NCBI GenBank assembly: GCA_030642325.1
Contig: DAOWNY010000005.1
Location: forward strand, 1 to 20,705
Length of the DNA: 20,705 nucleotides
Reading direction: 5' to 3'
From: Deltaproteobacteria bacterium
GTDB lineage: Bacteria; Desulfobacterota; DAOWNY01
Shown: positions 1 to 7,487 of the stretch, piece after piece
How the letters are laid out: every line of letters starts with the position of its first letter
Position numbering within the stretch: the first letter of the stretch is position 1
Notes under the pieces: generated by a model
Seen by the model: only the letters and a program-made list of their open reading frames with translations
Databases searched by the model: none
What the model was told of the DNA's origin: nothing
Program-made: the position numbers and the translations under genes

Positions 1-1
1 A

Positions 2-2263
2 ATTATAGCTACCAGATCCAGTTCAATACTGGATGAAGTGATCCCCGAAATAAACAAACTCGCCGCCAATATCAATAAAGCAATTGAAGGAAAACCGGTA
101 GCTTTGGCATATACACCAGCCGGGGTACCACCCACCCTTCCCAAACCTCCCCCGCTTGAGCCGACATTACCCCCGAAAGATCAACAATTGGGGGAACATG
201 AGGAGGAAGCTTACGCTTATACGGAAGAAATCCCTATCCATCTTGAGGCAGATAAATTAACCTACGACGAGAAGCTCCATTTGTCAACTGCCAGGGGCAA
301 TGTAAAGATCACCAAGGGAGATATGATACTGAATGCGGATACGATCAAATTTAACCAGGAGACTGGGGATGCGGTGGCCACGGGAAATGTTGTTATGGTT
401 CGGGGCAGGGACCGATTAACCGGCAAAGATATAGAAATAAACCTCGATAACCAACTGGGGATGATTAACGAGGGAAGTATATTTTTCGAAGAGGAAAATT
501 TTTATATTAAGGGCAAAGAGATAGAAAAATTGGGGGAAGAAAGCTATCATATTACCGATGGATCTCTTACCACATGCGATACTGATTCGCCGGACTGGGG
601 CATTACTGCAAAAAAGATTGATCTTGTCATGGGAGGTTATGCCAGGGCACGGGATGTAACCTTCCGAATCAAGGACTTCCCGGTTCTTTATTCTCCCTAT
701 TTAATCTACCCGGTTAAAACTGATAGACAAACAGGCCTTCTGATGCCCAGCATAGGTTATTCGGGTAAGGACGGACTGGATATCAATCTTCCTTTTTTTT
801 GGGCAATATCCCCCAGTATGGATGCCACCTTTTCCCAGCATTTAATGAGCAAAAGAGGGTTTCAAGAAGGGATTGAGTTTCGCTATGCAGTGAATAAAGA
901 CAGCTGGGGGCAACTTAATATGGAATATCTTAATGACCGGGTGGTAGAAGACGAAACCGACTATGGCGCTTACTACCGGTCCAATCGAGACCGATGGTTG
1001 GCCCAATTCAAACATGATCAATACTTCTCTTCCGACTTTTTCACCAAGGCGGATATTAACCTGATTAGTGATAATGATTATTACCGTGACTTTGAAACGG
1101 AAATTGATTTAAGATCGGAAAGGCATCTGGAGTCTAGATGGAGTATAACCAAAAATTGGGAGACATTCAGTCTGGTGTCTGATTGCCATTATTTTGATGA
1201 TATGGATAAAAAGAGTAATGACGCAACCCTTCAGTATCTTCCCAGGGTTACCCTTACAGCCTTGAAGCAGCCCATAGGCAGCCAGTCGATTTTTTTAAAC
1301 CTCGACTCTTCTTATGAAAATTTATGGCGAAAAAAGGGGATGACCGGCCATAGGTTAGATTTTTATCCTCAGGTTACTTTTCCCATGAAATTCGGTGGTT
1401 TTCTCCGGGTTGTTCCCAAAATGGGGATGAGAGAGACAGCCTTCTGGTTCGATGGGGAGGATGAACACCGAAAAGAAGAGCACAGGGAGATCTATGATCT
1501 TAATCTGGCGGTAAGCACCACCCTTTCAAAAATATTTGATCTTGATGGAAAAAAATTAAAAAAGTTGAAGCATCTGATCGAACCGTGCATTGAATACACC
1601 TATGTTCCCCATATTGACCAGGATGATTTGCCGGCCAATGATCTAAGTTCTGAGATTCCTCAACAACGCACCATTACTTATTCATTAAATAACACCTTAA
1701 TTGGAAAGATGATCAAAAAAGGAGGTAGCAGTTATTGTAAAGAATTGGTCGATTTTGACCTCAAACAAAGCTACAATGATAAAAGTTCTAAATTTTCTTC
1801 TTCCGGAGAACGTAGGTACTTTTCCGACATTGAAGGGGATTTGAAGGTCAGGTTGAGTAACAATATTTATTTAAATTGTGATGCCCGGTACGACGTTTAT
1901 GATGATCGGTTTAATGAAAGGAATGTTACTTTAAACTTAAAGGATCGGCGGGGAGATAAGTTGTGGTTTGATTACCGGTATCAACGCGAATCAGATGATG
2001 AACTGGTAAAAATAGAATCATTAAACAGCAAATTACAACTTAAAGTCACCGATTTTATTGACTTTATTTATTACAACAGATATTCCATGACTGACAATAG
2101 ATCCTTGGAAACACGTTTTAGTATCGATTATCGCTCCCAATGCTGGAGTACCTTGTTTACCTATACGGAGCGTCCGGGATACAAAGGGGATGACAGGGAA
2201 AATAAGATAATGGTCCTGTTCTCTTTATATGGTTTGGGGCCGATGGTTAAAGCAAGTGATTAG
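2..2263 (+). CDS. lptD: LPS-assembly protein LptD (5' end outside window)
   Basis: Outer-membrane beta-barrel that, with LptE, inserts lipopolysaccharide into the outer leaflet. The frame is open to the left edge; GTG at 38 is the first internal start, but no signal peptide follows it, so the true start is probably upstream. Numbering from GTG 38: a proline-rich linker (about 27-47), an LptA/OstA-like beta-jellyroll starting at IHLEADKLTYDEK (67-79), then the LptD barrel domain from about residue 200, with the family hallmark around YLIYPVKTDRQTGLLMPSIGY and the following NLPFFWAISPSMDATF. The remainder is alternating aromatic beta-strand sequence to the stop at 2261. Length (741 residues from 38) fits the family. 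The proline-rich segment before the jellyroll is unusual. The family call is firm; the N-terminus is unknown. Confidence 0.93.
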   Translation: MIATRSSSILDEVIPEINKLAANINKAIEGKPVALAYTPAGVPPTLPKPPPLEPTLPPKDQQLGEHEEEAYAYTEEIPIHLEADKLTYDEKLHLSTARGNVKITKGDMILNADTIKFNQETGDAVATGNVVMVRGRDRLTGKDIEINLDNQLGMINEGSIFFEEENFYIKGKEIEKLGEESYHITDGSLTTCDTDSPDWGITAKKIDLVMGGYARARDVTFRIKDFPVLYSPYLIYPVKTDRQTGLLMPSIGYSGKDGLDINLPFFWAISPSMDATFSQHLMSKRGFQEGIEFRYAVNKDSWGQLNMEYLNDRVVEDETDYGAYYRSNRDRWLAQFKHDQYFSSDFFTKADINLISDNDYYRDFETEIDLRSERHLESRWSITKNWETFSLVSDCHYFDDMDKKSNDATLQYLPRVTLTALKQPIGSQSIFLNLDSSYENLWRKKGMTGHRLDFYPQVTFPMKFGGFLRVVPKMGMRETAFWFDGEDEHRKEEHREIYDLNLAVSTTLSKIFDLDGKKLKKLKHLIEPCIEYTYVPHIDQDDLPANDLSSEIPQQRTITYSLNNTLIGKMIKKGGSSYCKELVDFDLKQSYNDKSSKFSSSGERRYFSDIEGDLKVRLSNNIYLNCDARYDVYDDRFNERNVTLNLKDRRGDKLWFDYRYQRESDDELVKIESLNSKLQLKVTDFIDFIYYNRYSMTDNRSLETRFSIDYRSQCWSTLFTYTERPGYKGDDRENKIMVLFSLYGLGPMVKASD

Positions 2264-2325
2264 ACGAAACATCCGTATAGATACCGACAAGACGGTGAAT
2301 AATGTATTTTATTACTCAAATGCCC

Positions 2326-2382
2326 ATGTCATTAACTTAAGGGTTTATCATGTTAGCATGTTCCGCCTTAAGTTAAAGACAT
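2326..2382. repeat. 17-bp inverted repeat, 23-nt spacer, downstream of lptD
   Basis: Left arm 2326-2342 (ATGTCATTAACTTAAGG) and right arm 2366-2382 are complementary except at one position, with an uninterrupted 11-bp stretch TTAACTTAAGG / CCTTAAGTTAA. The spacer contains a small inner CATG...CATG. There is no T-run after the right arm, so it is not a typical intrinsic terminator, though it could stabilise the lptD mRNA 3' end. A solo miniature transposon end pair is the alternative. Confidence 0.6.
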
Positions 2383-2476
2383 TGTCTCAAATGCTTTAAA
2401 ATTCTATAATGTAATAATCTAAATTTTTCCACCTCTCATTTTATTGTTCACTTTTGAAAATTAATCAAGAAAAAAG

Positions 2477-2505
2477 TTGACAACGATTTGTTATCTGAGT
2501 AATAT
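2477..2505 (+). promoter_or_regulatory. sigma70-type promoter for the small basic protein gene
   Basis: A perfect -35 TTGACA (2477-2482), a 17-bp spacer and a -10 TAATAT (2500-2505). Transcription would start near 2512 and give a roughly 70-nt A/T-rich leader before the ribosome-binding site of the small ORF at 2584. This is the best promoter match I found in the window. Confidence 0.75.
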
Positions 2506-2583
2506 TAAAATTTTATATAAGATATAAGCACAGATGTGTAAAATGAAAAAAAATCAATAAAATATATAATGAAAGGATAGAAG

Positions 2584-2661
2584 ATGGGGAAGATGAGCAG
2601 AAGACAGAAATCTAAAAAAAAGAGGAAGGTTAAAAGACTGGGGAGGGGGAAAAAAAGATAA
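2584..2661 (+). CDS. Small Lys/Arg-rich protein, 25 residues
   Basis: ATG at 2584 follows an AAGGA Shine-Dalgarno (2573-2577) at normal spacing, and the frame closes with TAA at 2659-2661. About 60% of residues are Lys or Arg: it begins MGKMSRRQKSKKKRK and ends RGKKR, with no acidic residues. It has its own consensus promoter upstream and a UUCG-hairpin terminator 70 nt downstream, so it looks like a deliberate single-gene unit. The composition suggests RNA or ribosome binding. Size and start recall ribosomal protein Thx, and the basic stretch recalls bS22/AURKAIP1-type mini-proteins, but I recognise neither motif with certainty. The function is not assigned. A chance ORF in A-rich DNA is the alternative, made less likely by the complete set of expression signals. 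Confidence 0.6.
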   Translation: MGKMSRRQKSKKKRKVKRLGRGKKR

Positions 2662-2730
2662 ACATGCTTTCTGCCTTAATTTAGTTATTGGATAGTCATC
2701 CCTTCCGGGAGTATGATACATGATAATAGT

Positions 2731-2749
2731 AACCGTTCGCGGTTTTTTT
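2731..2749 (+). terminator. Intrinsic terminator with UUCG tetraloop
   Basis: Stem AACCG (2731-2735) / CGGTT (2740-2744) closes a TTCG loop and runs directly into further T residues to 2749. It ends the small-protein unit. The same bases are the left end of repeat element 1. Confidence 0.65.
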
Positions 2750-2763
2750 CAATGAAATGAATT

Positions 2764-2865
2764 TCATAACGATGTAAGCATGTTTGATATCGGTTCCAAT
2801 TCCGAAATTAGGGCCCGTAATTCTTTTAAATTGTTCAAGGCGTATAAATCTTCAAAAAAACTCAT
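2764..2865 (-). pseudogene. 33-codon ORF, possible C-terminal remnant of a four-helix-bundle (S23-type) protein
   Basis: On the minus strand an ATG at 2865 opens a 33-residue frame ending ELEPISNMLTSL before TGA. The leucine-rich helical pattern and the ISNMLTSL ending resemble the last helix of four-helix-bundle (S23/23S rRNA intervening sequence, PF05635) proteins, which typically end near a (I/L)xRMLxxL motif. It sits inside repeat element 1, between the left end and the core. The ribosome-binding site is weak, so I read it as a remnant rather than a working gene. The family link is an inference from a short match. Confidence 0.35.
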
Positions 2866-2941
2866 ACTTACATCTTGAATCCTGGTTTTACCAATACTTG
2901 TAATTGAGCGGTTAGCCTTTGGCAGTTAGCTATTAGCCAAA

Positions 2942-3049
2942 ATGACCACAGGGTGTTTTGCTATTACAAATTTTCACCATTGGGTGTTATTTCAAGCTTA
3001 TGTAATACCTTGGTTTTTCAAAGCTAAACGTTTGTGTGCTGACAGCTAA
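2942..3049 (+). other. Micro-ORF in the core of repeat element 1
   Basis: A 35-codon frame beginning MTTGCFAITN and running to TAA at 3047. The element 2 core encodes MITGCFAITN at the equivalent place. Of six differences in the first eleven codons, four are silent third-position changes. A one-base length difference then puts the two out of frame, after which the element 1 sequence, read in the shifted frame, regains similarity (G-V-I-S-S-L against G-V-V-S-S-L). This suggests an ancestor under coding constraint, with element 1 now frameshifted. There is no convincing ribosome-binding site, and the function is unknown. Confidence 0.35.
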
Positions 3050-3357
3050 TTGCTCAACTTAGGAAAAAAGTTAACTGCAAAACCGTAAATTGTCTGTGAA
3101 CGGATACTGAGAATATTAACCATAATACCAACTGACAATTATGTAATAATAATAATAGATTAATTATTTTCAAAAAAAATATTCTTTGGAAATGATCATT
3201 ATCGAAGGCTGTAATAACAATCACGAAAATTAACTCCTTTATTGTTCAGTTTAATTAAATGAAAATTATCCCTGATAAAAAAAAGAGGGTTTTACGAGGG
3301 TTACCTCGCGTAGCTTATTATGCTTCATAACTCAAGAACAAATAGAGGGAATCATTA

Positions 3358-4185
3358 GTGACAAACAAGATTGATCAAAAAAAAGAGGCAGCAACGATTA
3401 AAATTCACTATGAGCCTGAACTGAAAAATCCTTGTCTGGTGGCTGCATGGCCCGGCATGGGTAATGTGGCTGCGGGGGCCGCAAAATATTTGAGAGATAA
3501 ATTGGACGCTACACTGTTCGGGGAAATAGAATTAAATGAGATCTTTCAATTTCCCGGAATCTCCGTGAATAATGATGGAACTATCGAAATTCCGAAATTA
3601 TCAGTCATGCCCAAAAATAACTTTTATTATTGGAAAAATAAGGGCTCGGGTGATGATATAATAATACTTATCGGAGAGATACAGTCCAATGGGATGGAAT
3701 ACGAAATAGCCCATAAAGTGGTGGAATTGGCAAAAAAATTTAAGGTAAACAAAATATATACCACCGCTGCCTACGCTATTCCCATCAAGACCAACCATGA
3801 ATCGAAAGTCCACGGCGTTGCTACCAACATTGAGCTTGCCAAAGAATTAGAAAAATACAATGTTAAGTTGATGAATGACGGCAGCATAAGTGGTTTAAAC
3901 GGCTTTCTTCTGGGAATTGCCAAAAGCAAGGGGATTGAGGGGATCTGTTTATTGGGTGAAATGCCCAACTATCTTACCCACATTGAATATCCAAAGGCTT
4001 CCCATGCCGTCCTTTCCATCTTAACCAAAATATTAAATATCAATATTGACTTAAGCGAAATTTTGGCTTTGGCTCAGTATCAAGAAGAAGAGATCAAAAA
4101 ATATATAAAAAAGATCGAAGAGCAGATGCAGCAACTCCAGCTCCAACAGGCACTGGAAGAAGAAAAACCAAAAACCTGGCACTAG
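3358..4185 (+). CDS. PAC2 family protein
   Basis: A 275-residue protein of the PAC2 family (archaeal/bacterial relatives of eukaryotic proteasome-assembly chaperone 2; PF09754). Visible family marks are the N-terminal PCLVAAWPGMGNVAAGAA segment (about 25-42), the central IILIGEIQS segment, the IYTTAAYAIPIKT strand-loop, and the GLNGFLLGIAKSKGIEGICLLGE segment. The C-terminus (about 240-275) is a charged, Gln/Glu-rich helix that may be a coiled coil. The start is GTG, chosen because GAGGGA lies 7 nt upstream. The 250-bp upstream region holds a small hairpin (3295-3308) but no clear promoter. Bacterial PAC2 proteins have no settled role; binding or assembly functions are inferred from homologues. 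The FmdB-like gene follows after 110 bp in the same direction. Confidence 0.85.
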   Translation: MTNKIDQKKEAATIKIHYEPELKNPCLVAAWPGMGNVAAGAAKYLRDKLDATLFGEIELNEIFQFPGISVNNDGTIEIPKLSVMPKNNFYYWKNKGSGDDIIILIGEIQSNGMEYEIAHKVVELAKKFKVNKIYTTAAYAIPIKTNHESKVHGVATNIELAKELEKYNVKLMNDGSISGLNGFLLGIAKSKGIEGICLLGEMPNYLTHIEYPKASHAVLSILTKILNINIDLSEILALAQYQEEEIKKYIKKIEEQMQQLQLQQALEEEKPKTWH

Positions 4186-4295
4186 TGCCGGGTCACGGAT
4201 CAACCATTGATTTTATTAATGAATCATTATAATGTTCAAATTCTAAAACACTTGCTGGAAAAGCATTAGTGTAGATTGAGCTAAAGGAGTTTTTA

Positions 4296-4595
4296 ATGCC
4301 GATATACGAATACCAATGTCAAAAATGTGGAGAAATCTTTGAGGTATTCCAGAGAAACGGTGATAAACCGGCCACAAATTGCCGACACTGTTCCGGAGAA
4401 GTAAAGAGAATAATATCTCCTACCGGATTTATCCTGAAAGGGGAAGGTTTTTACGTGAATGATTATCCCTCGGAAAGTCGAAAAAAGGGGGTAGCATCTG
4501 AAAAAAAAGATACTGAACCAAAAACCTCTAAGCCGTCACCGGCTGTTAAAACAGAAAGTGTGAAAAAGGAGGCGGAATCGAGCGCTCCGGCTTAA
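4296..4595 (+). CDS. FmdB-family zinc-ribbon protein
   Basis: A 99-residue protein. Its first 50 residues are a standard FmdB-type zinc ribbon (PF09723): MPIYEYQCQKCGEIFEV, with paired cysteines at 8/11 and 29/32 to hold zinc, followed by the usual RIISPTGFILKGEGFYVNDY stretch. The tail (about 55-99) is low-complexity Lys/Glu/Ser/Pro/Ala and probably disordered, as is common in this family. A strong AAAGGAG lies just upstream of the ATG. The family was named for a putative regulator of formamidase expression, but the actual function of most members is unknown. It is co-directional with the PAC2 gene and may be co-transcribed. Confidence 0.9.
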   Translation: MPIYEYQCQKCGEIFEVFQRNGDKPATNCRHCSGEVKRIISPTGFILKGEGFYVNDYPSESRKKGVASEKKDTEPKTSKPSPAVKTESVKKEAESSAPA

Positions 4596-4618
4596 ATCAT
4601 TTCAAAGGACTATTGCCC

Positions 4619-4766
4619 TGTCACGCATCAACTGACGCACCTTGCTTGTATTTTTCCCTTTCTGCGGCACTGCGACTTCAACTGCATAGAAAGACTATGC
4701 GCCTTCAGTCGTGCCTTGCAGAAAGGGAAAAATACTGCGCAATCTTACGTCATTTGACACGTGACA
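4619..4766. repeat. 148-bp foldback palindrome
   Basis: Arms 4619-4689 and 4695-4766 are near-complementary over about 71 bases, separated by only 5 bases. The longest perfect block is GTATTTTTCCCTTTCTGC, and both outer ends read TGTCACG inward. Small indels and substitutions elsewhere show it is old. It lies 23 bp after the FmdB-like stop, between convergent genes. As RNA it would form a long hairpin, so it may stop or stabilise transcripts from either side. Its form suits a MITE or repetitive extragenic palindrome. The following 4767-5005 holds only GGAATGAC-containing repeat scraps and no gene I can support. Confidence 0.75.
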
Positions 4767-5005
4767 TGACACTATGGATTTCTTCCATTTTTTTAGGGTT
4801 TGAGGGTGCTTACCTTTTCCCCTGATAATATTTTTGTAACATCAAAATAAGCATGGGTATCCCCCTTACTTCAACAACCCTTCCTGATTTCCGCGCATCC
4901 GGGAATGACGTGCATTTTTGCGGAATGACAAGCGCTTACCTTATTTCGGTTACTCCTGATTATTGAGCTGATACATATTTTTTTTCAAATACCTTTCTCT
5001 GTCCA

Positions 5006-5977
5006 TCAGATTACAAACTTAAATTTTCCTCTGCCCAGCAAATCATGGAGATGAACAATGCCCTTAACAACATTTTTTTTATCGATGATCACCAGGGCAG
5101 TAATTCCATTCTTTTCCATCAGCTCCAAAGCCTGATGGGCAAGTTTATCCTCTTCGATTATTTTCGGATCGGATGTCATGATTTCATTTGCCCGCCTCTG
5201 AAGCAGATTATCCGTAACTTGAATGTGCCGACGGATATCCCCATCGGTTATAATACCCTTTAAAACATTCTCTTTATTTACTACCAGAATAAATCCCAGG
5301 TTCCTCTCATTTATCGCCGAAATTGTCTTTCCCACTAACTCATCTTCCAAAACCATGGGAATATCACTTTCGGTTAGCATGACATCCTTCACCACTACCA
5401 TCAGTCTTTCCCCCAGCGCACCCCCGGGATGAAATAGATGGAAATCCTTTTCCTTAAATCCCCGTTTGTTGAGTAAAGCTACTGCCAAAGCATCACCCAT
5501 GGCCATGGTTGCGGTGGTACTGGTAGTGGGGGCCAACCCCAAAGGGCACGCCTCCCTCTGAACCCCAACATCCAGCATTACGTCACTATCGCAAGCAAGC
5601 GAAGAATTGGTGCCTCCGGTAAGTGCAATTAGCTTAACCCCGATTTTTCTGATGATAGGTATGAGGAGATTTACTTCTTTAGTTTCTCCGCTATTGGATA
5701 TGGCCAGCAAGATATCGTTGGTGGTGACCATCCCCAAATCCCCGTGTAACCCTTCAGCCGGATGGAGAAACAGTGCCGGGGTCCCCGTGCTGTTGAAAGT
5801 GGCAACGATTTTTTTCCCCACCAGCCCCGATTTACCCATCCCGGTTACAATCACCCGTCCGGGAATCGCGTATATCATCCGGACTGCCCTTTCAAATCTC
5901 TCGTCTATTTTATCAATTAGGCTGAGAATCCCTTCTGCTTCAATTCTGAGAACTTCCTTTGCCTGTTCAATAATCAT
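5006..5977 (-). CDS. kdsD: D-arabinose 5-phosphate isomerase (KdsD/KpsF family)
   Basis: A cytoplasmic enzyme converting ribulose 5-phosphate to arabinose 5-phosphate, the first committed precursor of Kdo. The 323 residues match the usual length. An N-terminal SIS sugar-isomerase domain (about 35-190) carries GMGKSG (46-51), HPAEGLHGDLG and ISNSGE. K49, E101, E142 and H183 align with the catalytic set of Escherichia coli KdsD (K59, E111, E152, H193). Two CBS domains follow (about 205-260 and 270-323). It is downstream of kdtA on the same strand but separated by a 209-bp gap with no recognisable gene, so it may have its own promoter. An AGGGG sequence precedes the ATG. kdsA and kdsC are not in the window. 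Confidence 0.95.
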   Translation of the reverse strand: MIIEQAKEVLRIEAEGILSLIDKIDERFERAVRMIYAIPGRVIVTGMGKSGLVGKKIVATFNSTGTPALFLHPAEGLHGDLGMVTTNDILLAISNSGETKEVNLLIPIIRKIGVKLIALTGGTNSSLACDSDVMLDVGVQREACPLGLAPTTSTTATMAMGDALAVALLNKRGFKEKDFHLFHPGGALGERLMVVVKDVMLTESDIPMVLEDELVGKTISAINERNLGFILVVNKENVLKGIITDGDIRRHIQVTDNLLQRRANEIMTSDPKIIEEDKLAHQALELMEKNGITALVIIDKKNVVKGIVHLHDLLGRGKFKFVI

Positions 5978-6186
5978 TGTTAATTACCCCTAAAGGTTGA
6001 ATCGAGTGTAACTACTCAAACTACCACGCTCAGAGTCTACGGTTGGCTGCTTTGTGCTCTTTATTCGAGACGAGCATAGGGTGCCCGTTCCGTACTTTCG
6101 TGCAAGTCTTATTCGGCGTATCGCATAAACCGGGCGAGTTACGCATTCATCTCGCTTACTAATCTTGGAACTTTAAACCTGAACAC

Positions 6187-7485
6187 TTAAGTTTGGGTAA
6201 GTAATTTTTTTACCAGTTCAACATTTCTTTTTGCCGCCCCTGAATTGGCCAGCACAACTTTTCTGGCAGATTCCCCCAGAATCCGTATTTTATCGAGATT
6301 TTCCAGTAAATCTACCCCTTTTTTAACCAATTCCCCTGCATTCCTTACCGATTCACCCGCTCCTACTCCTTCCAGGAGATTCTTGGCATCGAGGAAATCG
6401 TCCATGATCGGGCCATAGAATACTACCTTCCCCCACGCCGCTGGTTCTAAAATATTATGCCCTCCCCGGTTGGACACGAAACTGCCGCCGCAAAGAATGA
6501 TATTACCTAAACTATAAACCTTAAATAGTTCTCCTAAGGTGTCGAGGATGACAACCGGTTTATCCCCCCTTCTTTCTCCATTATCTATTGCAGTTTTTCT
6601 GATACAATCAAACCCGCTGTGTTCTTTACAAAATTTTTCGATTTTAGGGCCTCGATCCGGATAACGGGGGGCAATAATCAACAGTATATCATGGAAACGC
6701 TTTTGAAGCTGCCGATAAGCCTCAAAAACCAACTTCTCTTCTTCCTGATGGATACTCCCGGCAATAAAAACCCTGGTGCCCTCCGGGATGTTGAGAATTT
6801 TTCTCATCTCTACTTCGTAGGCCGGTTCAATTTGATCCGCAAGCTTATCGTACTTTGAGCTCCCGTTTACTACAACCCGCTTGGGGGCTGCTCCCATCGC
6901 AACGATACGTTCTTGATCCACCGATGATATCATACTCATTACATCAAAGTATTGCAGTACCCGTTTCCAGAAAAATCTGCTTTTTTGATATCTTCCGATT
7001 GATCTAACCGATATCCGCCCATTAAGCAGCATGGTTTTTACCCCCCTCTTTTTAGCCATCCGGAGAATATTCGGCCAGATTTCCGTCTCAACGGTGATAA
7101 ATAAATCCGGATTTATTAATTTAAGAAATTTTTTCACTATCCAGGGAAAATCCAGGGGAAAATAACAAAAGTAATCCACATCTTTTATCATCTGGCGAGC
7201 TATTTTTTGTCCGGTTTCCGTAACAGTGGAAAAAATAATTCCGGCAGATGGATAAGCATCCCTAATGGCAGCGACAACCGGGCCGGCAGAGAGGACCTCG
7301 CCCACTGAAACGGCATTTATCCATATTCTGGGCATACCGGAAACCCGGGCAAAATCATATGGTAAAAAACCCATCTTCTGCAAAAAACTGTGATAATACT
7401 TGCCTGTTTTGAATATCTTGAAAAGAAAGTAGGGAAAAGCGATTAAAGTAAAAGGAATTAAAATCAAATTATACAATATATACAT
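6187..7485 (-). CDS. kdtA: 3-deoxy-D-manno-octulosonic acid (Kdo) transferase
   Basis: Also called waaA. A GT30 glycosyltransferase that moves Kdo from CMP-Kdo to the lipid A precursor on the inner face of the cytoplasmic membrane. The 432 residues fit the family. A hydrophobic N-terminal anchor (about 1-25) is followed by WINAVSVGEV, where E63 corresponds to the catalytic base glutamate. VETEIWPN (about 132-139) and LLNGRIS follow in the N-terminal GT-B half. The C-terminal half has the nucleotide-binding SFVSNRGGHNILEPAAWGK segment. The ATG lies 2 bp after the kdsB stop, so the two genes are almost certainly translated from one message, an economical arrangement in which the activating enzyme and the user of CMP-Kdo are made together. 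Confidence 0.95.
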   Translation of the reverse strand: MYILYNLILIPFTLIAFPYFLFKIFKTGKYYHSFLQKMGFLPYDFARVSGMPRIWINAVSVGEVLSAGPVVAAIRDAYPSAGIIFSTVTETGQKIARQMIKDVDYFCYFPLDFPWIVKKFLKLINPDLFITVETEIWPNILRMAKKRGVKTMLLNGRISVRSIGRYQKSRFFWKRVLQYFDVMSMISSVDQERIVAMGAAPKRVVVNGSSKYDKLADQIEPAYEVEMRKILNIPEGTRVFIAGSIHQEEEKLVFEAYRQLQKRFHDILLIIAPRYPDRGPKIEKFCKEHSGFDCIRKTAIDNGERRGDKPVVILDTLGELFKVYSLGNIILCGGSFVSNRGGHNILEPAAWGKVVFYGPIMDDFLDAKNLLEGVGAGESVRNAGELVKKGVDLLENLDKIRILGESARKVVLANSGAAKRNVELVKKLLTQT

Positions 7486-7487
7486 CG

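Larger units (their letters stand above)
2729..3107. repeat. Heptad-built interspersed repeat, element 1
   Basis: A 379-bp element partnered with 12161-12498. The outer ends are roughly inverted: GTAACCGTTCGCGG on the left and, read in reverse complement, GTATCCGTTCACAG on the right. Short 7-bp-period arrays lie at the ends and at both edges of an inner core (2902-3060): GCGGTTA, GCCTTTG, GCAGTTA, GCTATTA units at 2908-2935, and GCTGACA, GCTAATT, GCTCAAC units at 3038-3058. The core is about 80% identical by eye to the reverse complement of the element 2 core, while the right flank (from about 3051 to 3107) matches element 2 in direct orientation. No transposase is present, so it is MITE-like at most. 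Confidence 0.7.

Noticed and set aside
2902..3060. CRISPR-like or satellite array reading of the heptad repeats
   Set aside because: The units are 7 bp with no spacers and the arrays are only three to five units long; no cas genes are present.
4613..4825. 70-codon plus-strand ORF
   Set aside because: It lies across the 148-bp foldback palindrome and has no family resemblance or ribosome-binding site; the open frame is a by-product of the repeat.
4880..4935. CCGGGAATGACG / GCGGAATGAC motifs as a repeat element
   Set aside because: They resemble common extragenic palindrome scraps, but I could not pair convincing arms, so I left them as part of the gap.
5978..6186. Possible small gene or RNA in the kdtA-kdsD gap
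   Set aside because: No ribosome-binding site with a plausible frame, no tRNA-like fold and no clear terminator; nothing supports a call.
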